DNA of 64,000 nucleotides from Algoriella xinjiangensis (GTDB lineage Bacteria; Bacteroidota; Bacteroidia; Flavobacteriales; Weeksellaceae): NCBI RefSeq assembly GCF_900115015.1, contig NZ_FOUZ01000005.1, positions 1 to 64,000 of the forward strand, read 5' to 3'. Shown piece by piece: positions 45,934 to 55,505 of this stretch (position 1 is its first letter; each line of letters starts with the position of its first letter). The notes under the pieces were generated by a model. It saw only the letters and a program-made list of their open reading frames with translations, ran no database searches and was not told where the DNA came from. The position numbers and the translations under genes were made by a program.

Positions 45934-47535
45934 ATGGATAAAAAATATTTGAGATCGCTAATTTTTAGACATCTTGACGGACTTGTAACTGCGCCCGTTT
46001 TGAATACCTTAGCGAGCAAAGGAATTTTGCATTATATCGTAGAACATAAAACGATGATGTTAGATGATTTGACGAAAGAATTTCAGACAAACGAGGGCTA
46101 TTTAAACGTTGCTTTGCGCGTTTTGGCGTCGCAAAATATGTTAGAATATACGGTTGATAACGAAAAAAATCAAGTCCAAATTCAAACCAATAAATACTCA
46201 GATCGCGCTTTTACAAATATTGATATTTATAAAGATTTAGCTATTTTTTTGGCAGAAGATGAAGTTTTGAAACAAACGGATTTTTCGGATGAATTTTGTA
46301 AAAAATGGATTAAACTTTTTGATAAATACAAAACATATTTGATGACCAGCGATACCGAAGAGTTTATGGAAAAACCTTTGCATTATCAGATTTGTAAACA
46401 TATAGAAGGCGTTTTGGTTGGTCCGGTTATCGTAAGAATGGGAATGAGCGGTTTGTTTCATAAATATTTTATGGAAGCTTCTTTTAGTGCCGATGAGTTT
46501 CATAAAAATCCACAAACTTTTGAAAAAGTTTTAGAGCGTTTAGCAGAATTAGGTTGGTTTACAAAGCACGAAAAAAATTATAAGTTTACAGAAGCAGGTT
46601 TGTTTTTTGCGCGTCGTGCAACATCGTATGGCGTAACGGTTTCGTATTTGCCAATGTTCTCTAAATTGAATGATTTAGTATTTGGTTCGCCAACAAAACT
46701 GCGAGAAATTGCAGATGGTGAAGACGAACAACATGTGAATCGTGAGATGAATGTTTGGGGAAGTGGAGGTGCACATTCAACTTATTTTAAAGTTGTAGAT
46801 GAATTTGTAATTGATATTTTTAATCGCCCGATTGAAGAACAACCGAAAGGAATTTTGGATATGGGTTGTGGAAATGGCGCTTTGTTACAGCATTTGTATG
46901 ATGTAATTGAACGTCAAACTTTGCGCGGAAAACATTTGGACGAATATCCGTTGTTCTTGGTTGGGGCAGATTATAACCAAGCTGCGTTAAAAGTTACGCG
47001 TGCAAATTTGATTAAAAATGATATTTGGGCAAAAGTAATTTGGGGCGATATTGGCGATCCTGATCGTTTGGCAAATGATTTACGCGAAGATTATGCGATT
47101 GAGTTAAGTGATTTATTAAACATCAGAACTTTTTTGGATCATAACCGTATTTGGGAAGATGTTGGCGATGTAAAAACGACTAGAATTAGTACTTCTACCG
47201 GCGCATTTACACACAAAGGAAAGCGATTATCGAATAATGATGTGGAACAGAATTTATTAAATCACCTAAAAAAATGGGCACCTTATGTAGATAAATTTGG
47301 TTTATTATTGATCGAATTACATACAATAGCACCAGATTTAACAGCCAAAAATTTAGGAAATACACCTGCAACGGCTTACGATGCAACGCATGGTTTTTCG
47401 GATCAATATATTGTAGAAGTTGATGTTTTTCATCGCATTTGTAAAGAAACTGGTTTGATACCTGATAATTCATTATTCAAAAAATATCCGAATAACGAAT
47501 TGGCGACTGTAAGTATTAATCTTCTTAAAAAGTAA
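45934..47535 (+). CDS. Class I SAM-dependent methyltransferase, AprA-like
   Basis: A 533-residue cytoplasmic protein with a Rossmann methyltransferase domain in the C-terminal half: motif I ILDMGCGNGALLQHLYD (about 306), then LFLVGADYNQAALKVTRANL and VIWGDIGDPDRL. The N-terminal half holds two winged-helix-like repeats: RHLDGLVTAPVLNTLASKG near residue 12 and KHIEGVLVGPVIVRMGMSG near 155, clearly related to each other. The architecture resembles the stand-alone methyltransferases near AprA of polyketide pathways. Substrate unknown; no biosynthetic cluster is adjacent. Single gene with its own terminator. Confidence 0.8.
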   Translation: MDKKYLRSLIFRHLDGLVTAPVLNTLASKGILHYIVEHKTMMLDDLTKEFQTNEGYLNVALRVLASQNMLEYTVDNEKNQVQIQTNKYSDRAFTNIDIYKDLAIFLAEDEVLKQTDFSDEFCKKWIKLFDKYKTYLMTSDTEEFMEKPLHYQICKHIEGVLVGPVIVRMGMSGLFHKYFMEASFSADEFHKNPQTFEKVLERLAELGWFTKHEKNYKFTEAGLFFARRATSYGVTVSYLPMFSKLNDLVFGSPTKLREIADGEDEQHVNREMNVWGSGGAHSTYFKVVDEFVIDIFNRPIEEQPKGILDMGCGNGALLQHLYDVIERQTLRGKHLDEYPLFLVGADYNQAALKVTRANLIKNDIWAKVIWGDIGDPDRLANDLREDYAIELSDLLNIRTFLDHNRIWEDVGDVKTTRISTSTGAFTHKGKRLSNNDVEQNLLNHLKKWAPYVDKFGLLLIELHTIAPDLTAKNLGNTPATAYDATHGFSDQYIVEVDVFHRICKETGLIPDNSLFKKYPNNELATVSINLLKK

Positions 47536-47548
47536 TCAATTTTAGACA

Positions 47549-47582
47549 TAAAAAAAGCTCAGTATTTACTGAGCTTTTTTGT
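47549..47582. terminator. Terminator after the methyltransferase gene
   Basis: Stem aaaaagctcagta / tactgagctttttt. It also faces the convergent coiled-coil gene. Confidence 0.85.
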
Positions 47583-47600
47583 TTTTATATCGTTTTAAAA

Positions 47601-48620
47601 TTAGTTTAATGTAATTTTTGCTTGACTAATTTTGAATCCGTTTTCGTAAACATTAAATGTATAAACTCCTTTTTGGAATTCCTCATTTTCCCAATCAAAC
47701 GTAATATTTTTTGTTTGACCGTTTGTGTAATTAAATCCAATTGCATCCGAATAATTTACTGTTTCTCCAGATCTCAATTCAATTTGACCACCTTGTGCAT
47801 TACCGTATTTTCCTAAAGTTCCGTCTGGATTATAAATCGCAACATACAATTTTTTATCTCCAGATTCTGTTCTAGAATTACGATCTACATCAAAAGAAAC
47901 TCTAATTTTATCAATTCGTTTTGCTCTTGTTTTTTCAACTTCTTTTCCGCTACTTCTTACTCTAATTCCAGTAATTTTTTGGTTAGAAACAGATAAAGTA
48001 GAACTTAATTCGTTTATTTTACCTTTTGAAATAGCGTTATCTTTTGTACGAACATTTTTCTCTGTTTCGTAGCTATATGTTAACTCTTTGTTGCTTGTTT
48101 TTAGATTGTTATTATCCGTAGTTAAAGCAGAATTTTTATTGTTTAAATCTTCTACATTACGCACCAAAATAGCATTTTCTTTTTGTAAACGAGAAACTTC
48201 AGATTTGTAGTTTTTAACACTACCTTCTAAATCATTAATCATTTTTCTCGCTTTATTCATTTCCTCAGGTGTCGGATTGTCTTTGTCTAAGATTTGTTGA
48301 ATATCTTGATTTTTCAACTGAATCATCTTTTCCTTATCACCTAATAAATTGTTGCGATCTTCGATACGGGCTTTGTATTGTGTATAATCATTCAGAATCG
48401 AATCATATTGTCTTCTTACTTGATCTTTTTGACCTGTTTCGTTTTTAAGAATCTGAGAATTTAAAGATTCATTTTTTTCAAGTGAACTAACTTGGTTTGC
48501 CTGATAAACATTGTACCCGACACTACCTGCAAGTAATAATCCGACCAATGCTAATGGTAAAACCAAACCATTTTTTCCTTTACTCGTCGATTGATTATTG
48601 TTATCTTCTAATCCTTCCAT
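47601..48620 (-). CDS. Membrane-anchored coiled-coil protein with beta C-terminal domain
   Basis: A 339-residue protein of unknown function. A short cytoplasmic N-terminus is followed by one transmembrane helix (about 19-40), a long coiled coil (about 50-210, heptad-like with Asn/Lys/Glu/Leu), and a C-terminal beta domain (about 215-339) starting GIRVRSSGKEVEKTRAKRID. The beta domain has a sandwich-like strand pattern (KLYVAIYNPDGTLGKY, ITFDWENEEFQKGVYTFNVYENG). Proteins of this layout are recurrent in Bacteroidota, and I recall no assigned role. It may reach into the periplasm as a scaffold. Confidence 0.75.
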   Translation of the reverse strand: MEGLEDNNNQSTSKGKNGLVLPLALVGLLLAGSVGYNVYQANQVSSLEKNESLNSQILKNETGQKDQVRRQYDSILNDYTQYKARIEDRNNLLGDKEKMIQLKNQDIQQILDKDNPTPEEMNKARKMINDLEGSVKNYKSEVSRLQKENAILVRNVEDLNNKNSALTTDNNNLKTSNKELTYSYETEKNVRTKDNAISKGKINELSSTLSVSNQKITGIRVRSSGKEVEKTRAKRIDKIRVSFDVDRNSRTESGDKKLYVAIYNPDGTLGKYGNAQGGQIELRSGETVNYSDAIGFNYTNGQTKNITFDWENEEFQKGVYTFNVYENGFKISQAKITLN

Positions 48621-48786
48621 CCTGTTTCTTTTTTACGGTTAATTGTTTTTTCTGTGTTTAGCCATAAGAAATTATTATACCAAAATGTTTCTTAAATGTT
48701 AAAATGAGGCTTTTTTAACAAAATTTTTTAAGTTTTGGACCTAATTTGAATAATTATACAGAAATTTTTTAGGTATATGCATCAAA

Positions 48787-48816
48787 TAAAAAAGCTTCAG
48801 CAATGCTGAAGCTTTT
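48787..48816 (-). terminator. Terminator of the M16 peptidase gene
   Basis: On the minus strand the stem aaaagcttcagca / tgctgaagctttt is followed by T residues just after the stop codon. Confidence 0.82.
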
Positions 48817-48837
48817 GTTATGAAGTAAAAAAATTGA

Positions 48838-51579
48838 TTATTTTTTATCAAAAGTACCTGTATAAACAGAAGTTAATTTGTCTAAAGAAATGTATTTTTT
48901 CAAGACATCATTTACTTGATTCACATTTAGTGCATCTACTTTTTTCTCTAAATTATCAAATTCGTCAAATTTTATTCCGTTTAGTAAATAATTATTTGAT
49001 AAACCTAACAACGTTCCATCCGTTCCTAAAGAAGTATTTCTACTATTTTTCCAGCTTACAATATTTGTTTTTAATTCGTCTGCTGTAAAACCATCTTTCA
49101 ATGCTTTCGAAACTTCTTCTTTCAATGCTTTTTCCACTGCATCACGTTTTGTCGGATTTAGGAAAGCATAATAACTCCAAGAAGCAACATCATTTTTCGA
49201 ATCGTTCGGAATAGAAACATAAGAACCCGCACCATAACTAATTCCTTCTTTTTCGCGTAAACGCATCGGAATACGAGCCGATAAGAAACCACCGCTTCCT
49301 AACATTTCGTTCGCCATAAGCATTGCTGCATAATCTGCACTTTCTCTATTCATTTTGAAATTAACTGTACCAACGGCAGCCGCATTTTCTTTGTCAGGAA
49401 TGTTATATAATTTATCCTCTTTTTTAGTTGGCGTAAATGTTGGATAAGCTTTTTGGTAAGTCGATTTACTGTTCCATTGACCAAAAGTTGTGTTTAATAA
49501 TTTCTCGATTTGAGTTTTATCATTTGTTCCAACAATAGAAACTACACCATTTTGTGCACCTAAAATATTTTTATAGAAATTAACTAAATCCGCTTGTTTT
49601 ATTTTCTTCAAATCTTCCGTTAATTCTGGGAAAGATGAAGTATAATAAATAGAAGTTTTTGGATAATTTGATGTTAAACGCTGAATTTCATTAAACGCCA
49701 AAGCTTGCGGATCGTTTGTATTTGCATCCAAATAAGTTACATATTCGTTTACAGATTTAACCAATTCTGCTTCTGGAAAAGTTGGTTCTGTAATTATTTG
49801 ATGAACAATATCCATCGTTTTATCTAACGAATTTTTATACGTATTGATGTTTACGGATAAAGTTTGTCCATTAAATCTAAATCCAACAGATGATTTTAAC
49901 GCATCCAATTGATCTTTGATTTGTTCTTTTGTTAGATTTTTTGTTCCAGCAGTTAATAATTCGGCTGTTAACATTCCGATTGCGCTTTTGTTGGCTAAAT
50001 CTTTTTCGTTAGAAACTGGTAAATTGAACGATAAAATAACTTTTTCTCCTTTTATTTCTTTGTCAATAATACCATATTTTAATCCATTATTTAATTTTCC
50101 TTCAGCAAAATTAGCTTTCAGGTTTTGAATAGATGCTTCAAAAGATTTTGCTTCTTTTTCTACTGCACGACCTTTGTAATTTGAGACTAATTCGGTAATT
50201 TGTTTATTTGTAAATTCATTTGGTTTTACACGAATCTCATCTTTTGTTGGGATAAAAGTTCCAACCGTTCTGTTATTTGCTCTAAAGTATTTTTCGGCAA
50301 CACGTTTTATATCTTCTTTCGTTATTTTTTCGATATTATCACGGTACAAAAATCCTAAACGATAATCTCCAGCACCTACAATTTCAGTTAAATTAACGGC
50401 GTAATTAATCGTATTATTTTTATTATTTTCGATTCCTTTTACAATTGTTGCTTTTGCACGTTGCACATCTTGATCCGTAAAATTAATCGTAGAAACTTTA
50501 TCTAATTCAGTTCTAATATCATTTTTTATTTGCTCAAGGTTTTTATCTTTCGGAATTTCTGTTCCAATATAAAAGAAACTTGCATCTCTAACTTCGGGAC
50601 TATATGCCCAAATTGAAGCAACTTTGTGCGAATCGACTAAAGCTTTGTATAAATAACCAGACGGATCTGAAGTTAAAATTTGATTTAAAACATCAATTGC
50701 TGCATAATCTTTGTCGCTATAAGACGCCACGTGATACATAATACCAACCGATTGGCTGTCGCCTGCACGTTTTATTTCAACAAATTTTTCACCATCTTGT
50801 GCAGGTTCTACTGTTAAAATTTCATCTAAAACACGCGTTGGTTTTGGTATTGAAGCAAAATATTGATTGATATATTCGACTGTTTTTTTCTCATCAAATT
50901 TTCCTGCAATAATTAAAGTTGCATTATCTGGTTGATAATATTTTTCGTAGAATTTTCTTAATTGTGGTGCTTTTACTCGCTCTATATCTTCTTTAGAACC
51001 AATGGTAGATTTTCCGTAATTGTGCCATAAATAACCTGCAGAAATTACACGCTCCATTAAAACACTTGATGGATTATTTTCTCCAATTTCAAATTCATTT
51101 CGTACAACCGAAAATTCTTTGTCTAAATCTTCTTGTTTAATCGTTGCATTAATCATACGATCTGCTTCCATCTCTAAACTCCAACGTAAATTTTCGTCCG
51201 AAGAAGGAAAAACTTCATAATAATTTGTTCTATCATAATACGTTGTTCCGTTGGCATCTCCACCTTTATCAGACAACATTTTTTTGATATCACCAAGGTT
51301 TTTTGTCGATTTAAATAGCATATGTTCTAATAAATGTGCCATTCCTTTTTCGCCATAACCTTCGTGTTTAGAACCAACATGGTATACAATATTTACAACC
51401 ATATTACTTTGAGAAGGATCTGGAATTAATAAAACTTGCATACCATTTGGCAATTTATATTCTTTAATTCCTTCTACTTGGGTAACTAAAGTAGCGCCCT
51501 GATTTTTTGTTTGAGCCATAACAAAACTTGTATTTGCAAGCGCAAAAACAAGGCAAAGACTCAGTAAAGTTTTTTTCAT
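48838..51579 (-). CDS. M16-family zinc metallopeptidase (pitrilysin-like)
   Basis: A 913-residue exported peptidase with signal peptide (to about VMAQ, residue 23) and two M16 halves. The N-terminal half is active: zinc motif HLLEHMLF (about 79-86) with the third ligand Glu in VVRNEFEIG. The C-terminal half (from about residue 480, LNNGLKYGIIDKEI) lacks HxxEH and is the usual inactive partner that closes the chamber. It degrades peptides in the periplasm or outer envelope. Length and layout match Bacteroidota M16 proteins. It is transcribed away from the E1 dehydrogenase gene. Confidence 0.93.
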   Translation of the reverse strand: MKKTLLSLCLVFALANTSFVMAQTKNQGATLVTQVEGIKEYKLPNGMQVLLIPDPSQSNMVVNIVYHVGSKHEGYGEKGMAHLLEHMLFKSTKNLGDIKKMLSDKGGDANGTTYYDRTNYYEVFPSSDENLRWSLEMEADRMINATIKQEDLDKEFSVVRNEFEIGENNPSSVLMERVISAGYLWHNYGKSTIGSKEDIERVKAPQLRKFYEKYYQPDNATLIIAGKFDEKKTVEYINQYFASIPKPTRVLDEILTVEPAQDGEKFVEIKRAGDSQSVGIMYHVASYSDKDYAAIDVLNQILTSDPSGYLYKALVDSHKVASIWAYSPEVRDASFFYIGTEIPKDKNLEQIKNDIRTELDKVSTINFTDQDVQRAKATIVKGIENNKNNTINYAVNLTEIVGAGDYRLGFLYRDNIEKITKEDIKRVAEKYFRANNRTVGTFIPTKDEIRVKPNEFTNKQITELVSNYKGRAVEKEAKSFEASIQNLKANFAEGKLNNGLKYGIIDKEIKGEKVILSFNLPVSNEKDLANKSAIGMLTAELLTAGTKNLTKEQIKDQLDALKSSVGFRFNGQTLSVNINTYKNSLDKTMDIVHQIITEPTFPEAELVKSVNEYVTYLDANTNDPQALAFNEIQRLTSNYPKTSIYYTSSFPELTEDLKKIKQADLVNFYKNILGAQNGVVSIVGTNDKTQIEKLLNTTFGQWNSKSTYQKAYPTFTPTKKEDKLYNIPDKENAAAVGTVNFKMNRESADYAAMLMANEMLGSGGFLSARIPMRLREKEGISYGAGSYVSIPNDSKNDVASWSYYAFLNPTKRDAVEKALKEEVSKALKDGFTADELKTNIVSWKNSRNTSLGTDGTLLGLSNNYLLNGIKFDEFDNLEKKVDALNVNQVNDVLKKYISLDKLTSVYTGTFDKK

Positions 51580-51670
51580 ACGTTAATTTTTAGTGTATTT
51601 GTTTGTCTTCTATAAATAGTTAATCTTCTAATTAGATGTAAATTCTGTGATTAAGTTACAAATCTTTTGT

Positions 51671-51678
51671 TAAATTTG
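51671..51678 (+). promoter_or_regulatory. Candidate -7 box for the E1 dehydrogenase gene
   Basis: TAAATTTG is an exact TAnnTTTG match. It places transcription start after 51680, which rules out the GTG at 51678 as start codon and favours the ATG at 51699. Confidence 0.5.
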
Positions 51679-51698
51679 TGTTGCAACAAACAAAAGAA

Positions 51699-54116
51699 AT
51701 GGAAACAAAAGAGGTAAATAAAATTACTTTCGAAGAATTTAAAAGCCAAATCATTACTGATTATAAAACAGCTTTTATGTCTCGCGAAGTCAGTCTTCTA
51801 GGTAGAAGAGAAGTGCTTACAGGAAAAGCAAAATTTGGAATTTTTGGTGATGGAAAAGAGTTACCTCAAATTGCAATGTCAAGAGTATTCAAAAATGGAG
51901 ACTTTCGTTCTGGATATTACCGCGACCAAACATTTATGTTTGCAATAGGACAATTAACAGTAGAACAGTTTTTTGCACAATTGTATGCATTAACAGATTT
52001 AGAAAAAGAACCAGCATCGGGTGGACGTCAAATGACATCTCACTTTGGTACACGTTCTTTAAATGAAGATGGATCTTGGAAAAAATTAACTGATCAAAAA
52101 AATTCTAGTGCAGATATTTCTCCAACAGCAGGGCAAATGCCACGTTTGTTGGGATTAGCACAAGCTTCAAAATATTACCGTAATGTACCAGAAGCAGATA
52201 CAGAACAACAATTTTCTGTAACTGGAAACGAAATTGGTTTCGGAACAATTGGTGACGCAAGTACTTCTGAAGGACATTTTTGGGAAACTATAAATGCAGG
52301 TGGAGTTTTACAAGTTCCGATGATTGTTTCTATTTGGGACGATGGTTACGGAATTTCTGTACCAGCTAAATTTCAACGTACAAAATCTAATCTTTCCGAA
52401 TTATTATCTGGTTTCGAAAGAACAGCAGAAGAAAGAGGTTACGAAATAATTTCTGTAAAAGCGTGGGATTATGCAGCTTTGATAGAAGCATATTCTCGTG
52501 CAGAAAGTTTTGCACGTGAGCACCACATTCCATGTATTGTGCATGTACAAGAATGTACGCAGCCACAAGGTCACTCAACTTCAGGTTCGCACGAACGTTA
52601 TAAATCTGAAGATCGTTTGGAGTGGGAAAAAGATTTTGATGGAATTAAAAAGTTCCGTGAATATATTTTAGCTTTTGGAGATAATTCGCCAGAATCTATA
52701 ATTTCTGCTGAAGAATTAGAAGCAGTAGAAAATCAAATTAAAGCAGAAGTTAAATCTGCTCAAAAACAATGTTGGGACGACTATTTAAACCCAATTCTTG
52801 AATTAAAAAATAAAGGATTAGCGTTATTACAAAATGTTGCGGATGCAAGTTCTAATGCTGCATTTATCAACATTGAAATTAATAATCTTAAAGCGAAGAA
52901 AACTCCTTTTAAACGTGATGTTTACGGTGCAATTCGTAAAGTGATTCGTTTAACAAGAGAAGAAAATAACGCTGCTAAAACAGAAATAATTTCTTGGTTA
53001 GACAATCAATTTAAGATTGAAGAAGAAATTTATTCAACAAAATTAGTTTCAGGAACAGCAACTAATGTAGCGCAAGTTGCACCAAGTTATCCAGAAAATC
53101 CAGAAATGGAAGATGGTCGTGTAATTGTTCGTGATAACTTTGATAAAATTTTCGAGAAATATCCAAAAGCATTAATTTTTGGAGAAGATGCAGGTAATAT
53201 TGGCGATGTAAACCAAGGTTTAGAAGGTTTACAAGCAAAATATGGAATCGATCGTATTTCGGATACAGGTATTCGCGAAGCAACAATTTTAGGACAAGGA
53301 ATTGGGTTGGCAATGCGTGGTTTACGCCCAATTGCAGAAATTCAGTATTTAGATTATATCCTTTATTGTTTACAAGGAATTTCAGATGATTTGGCAACAG
53401 TTCTTTATCGTTCTAACGGAGGTCAAAAAGCGCCAGTTATTATTCGTACGCGTGGTCACCGTCTAGAAGGTGTTTGGCATTCGGGTTCGCCAATGGGAGG
53501 AATTCTTAATTTGGTTCGTGGTGTAAATGTTTTAGTTCCTCGTGATTTGACAAAAGCCGCAGGTTTTTATAACACATTGATGCAAGCAGATGAGCCTGCA
53601 ATTGTTGTAGAAAGCTTGAATGGTTACCGTTTGAAAGAGCCAATACCAACAAATATTGGTGATTTTACAACGCCAATTGGAGAAGTTGAAGTAACAAAAG
53701 AAGGTAAAGATATTACGTTGTTAACATACGGTTCTACATGGAGAATTGTGATGGAAGCAGCAAAAGAATTAGAGCAATTAGGTATTTCTGCGGAAGTAAT
53801 TGATGCACAATCTTTATTGCCTTTTGATATTAAAGGAGATGTTGCAAAAAGTTTAGCCAAAACAAATCGTTTATTAATTATTGACGAAGATGTTCCTGGT
53901 GGAGCAAGTGCTTTCTTGTTACAAGAAATCATCGAAAAACAAGGTGGTTATTTTAATTTAGATAGCGCGCCAACAACACTTACAGCAAAAGCTCACCGTC
54001 CTGCGTATGCAACAGACGGAGATTATTTCTCTAAACCATCAGTAGATGATATGGTAGAAAAAGTGTACGAAATAATGCACGAAGCAAAACCTAATCAGTT
54101 TCCTGCTTTGTACTAA
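51699..54116 (+). CDS. 2-oxoacid dehydrogenase E1, fused alpha/beta subunits
   Basis: An 805-residue thiamine-diphosphate enzyme joining the alpha and beta subunits of a branched-chain 2-oxoacid (or related) dehydrogenase E1. The alpha half has RSGYYRDQTFM, GGRQMTSHFGT and the ThDP motif GDASTSEGHFWETIN. A helical linker (about 340-460) is followed by the beta half: KALIFGEDAGNIGDVNQGLEGL, the TGIREATILGQGIGLAMRGLR stretch and TYGSTWRIVMEAAKELEQLG. The E2 and E3 genes are not adjacent. Substrate class (branched-chain rather than pyruvate) is inferred from the family pattern. The start is chosen at the ATG downstream of a -7 box. Confidence 0.9.
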   Translation: METKEVNKITFEEFKSQIITDYKTAFMSREVSLLGRREVLTGKAKFGIFGDGKELPQIAMSRVFKNGDFRSGYYRDQTFMFAIGQLTVEQFFAQLYALTDLEKEPASGGRQMTSHFGTRSLNEDGSWKKLTDQKNSSADISPTAGQMPRLLGLAQASKYYRNVPEADTEQQFSVTGNEIGFGTIGDASTSEGHFWETINAGGVLQVPMIVSIWDDGYGISVPAKFQRTKSNLSELLSGFERTAEERGYEIISVKAWDYAALIEAYSRAESFAREHHIPCIVHVQECTQPQGHSTSGSHERYKSEDRLEWEKDFDGIKKFREYILAFGDNSPESIISAEELEAVENQIKAEVKSAQKQCWDDYLNPILELKNKGLALLQNVADASSNAAFINIEINNLKAKKTPFKRDVYGAIRKVIRLTREENNAAKTEIISWLDNQFKIEEEIYSTKLVSGTATNVAQVAPSYPENPEMEDGRVIVRDNFDKIFEKYPKALIFGEDAGNIGDVNQGLEGLQAKYGIDRISDTGIREATILGQGIGLAMRGLRPIAEIQYLDYILYCLQGISDDLATVLYRSNGGQKAPVIIRTRGHRLEGVWHSGSPMGGILNLVRGVNVLVPRDLTKAAGFYNTLMQADEPAIVVESLNGYRLKEPIPTNIGDFTTPIGEVEVTKEGKDITLLTYGSTWRIVMEAAKELEQLGISAEVIDAQSLLPFDIKGDVAKSLAKTNRLLIIDEDVPGGASAFLLQEIIEKQGGYFNLDSAPTTLTAKAHRPAYATDGDYFSKPSVDDMVEKVYEIMHEAKPNQFPALY

Positions 54117-54136
54117 AAAATAAAAAATGGAGTTAT

Positions 54137-54178
54137 AAAAGCGTATGTACTTAACAAAAGTACATGCGCTTTTTTTGT
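54137..54178 (+). terminator. Terminator after the E1 gene
   Basis: Long stem aaaagcgtatgtactt / aagtacatgcgctttt with one G-U pair and a T tract. Confidence 0.85.
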
Positions 54179-54203
54179 ATGTTTACGTAAATAACGAAAG
54201 GAA

Positions 54204-55454
54204 ATGAAATTTTATTCGATAATAGTTTGTTTAATTGCTTCGATAGTTTTTGGACAATTTCAGGAAATTAAACCACCCAAAAATATTAAAAGTTTGCAAG
54301 TTTTTAATCCGCAAACAAATGATAATACACCAATTATCAAGCTAGGTTCAAGCGAATATTTATTGTTTTTGTTTGACGATATAAATGCAGGTTACAAACG
54401 CTACAATTATTCGATTGAGCATCGAAATGCAGACTGGTCAGAATCTAATATTTTTCAATCTGAGTTTTTAACAGGAATGAATAATGATTATGCGCGCACG
54501 TATAAAAATTCATTCAATACCTATCAAAAGTATACCAATTATCAAATTCAGTTTCCGAACAATGCAATGAATGTTAAACTTTCGGGAAATTATGTATTAA
54601 AAGTCTATCTAGACAACGATTCTAACCCAGTTTTTACGCAACGTTTTGCCGTTTATCAGCCAATTGCAGATGTTGGTGTTATGGTTTCTCGTTACAATAA
54701 TCCAACGATAAAAGAGTTAAATCAGCGTTTACAAATTCAAGTTGCAAGTGGCACACAAAATTTAACTGAAGTTCCGGATGGTGCAAAGTTATTTTTGATG
54801 AAAAATAACAATTGGAACGAAGGTTTATTTGTAGATCGTCCAACTTTTTCGCGCCCAAATCAATTAACGTATAATGATACAAATATTGTTTTTGCTGGAG
54901 GTTCAGAATACAATTGGTTTGATAATAAAAACCTCGAAGTTCCTAGTTTAACAACCGAACAAACTTTTAGAAAAGATAGTGTTTACAATACCGTTTTACG
55001 TGTAGATATTCCGAAATACAACTTACCTTACGATGATTATCCAGATATTGATGGTAATTTTTACATTAGAAATAACCGTTATGGTAACGAATATGCAGCC
55101 AATTCTGAGGCAGATTATTCGTGGGTTTATTTTGCGTTAGATGCTTTTGAAGATCAAAACGGGTTGTACGAACCTTATGTAGTTGGAGCGTTTAATAAAT
55201 GGGAAATTAACGAAGATTCTAAATTACATAAAGATGATAATGGACTTTGGGTAACCGAATTATTTTTGAAACAAGGGTATTACAATTATCAATATGTGGT
55301 AAAAAATACAAAGACTGGACAAATAGACCCAAGTTATGTAAGCGGAAGTTTTTGGCAGACAGAAAATCAGTACCAAGCTTTGTTTTATTACCGACCTTGG
55401 GGACAACGCTATGATATTTTGATGGGCTATGGATCTGGTAATTCTAGACAATAA
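54204..55454 (+). CDS. Type IX secretion system plug protein (DUF5103)
   Basis: A 416-residue exported protein matching the DUF5103 family, which includes the plug protein that seals the SprA translocon of the type IX secretion system. A signal peptide ends near VFGQ (residue 18). Beta-sandwich segments follow, with PIIKLGSSEYLLFLFDDINAGYKRYNYSIEHRN, LNDKN-like strands and a C-terminal E-set domain (GAFNKWEINEDSKLHKDDNG, then GYYNYQYVVKN). This shows that the organism probably has T9SS, although no other Spr/Por gene is in the window. Confidence 0.87.
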   Translation: MKFYSIIVCLIASIVFGQFQEIKPPKNIKSLQVFNPQTNDNTPIIKLGSSEYLLFLFDDINAGYKRYNYSIEHRNADWSESNIFQSEFLTGMNNDYARTYKNSFNTYQKYTNYQIQFPNNAMNVKLSGNYVLKVYLDNDSNPVFTQRFAVYQPIADVGVMVSRYNNPTIKELNQRLQIQVASGTQNLTEVPDGAKLFLMKNNNWNEGLFVDRPTFSRPNQLTYNDTNIVFAGGSEYNWFDNKNLEVPSLTTEQTFRKDSVYNTVLRVDIPKYNLPYDDYPDIDGNFYIRNNRYGNEYAANSEADYSWVYFALDAFEDQNGLYEPYVVGAFNKWEINEDSKLHKDDNGLWVTELFLKQGYYNYQYVVKNTKTGQIDPSYVSGSFWQTENQYQALFYYRPWGQRYDILMGYGSGNSRQ

Positions 55455-55505
55455 AATCACTAAAATTATCGATGTTTTTGATCTGATTTCTAAGTAAGTT
55501 TGACT

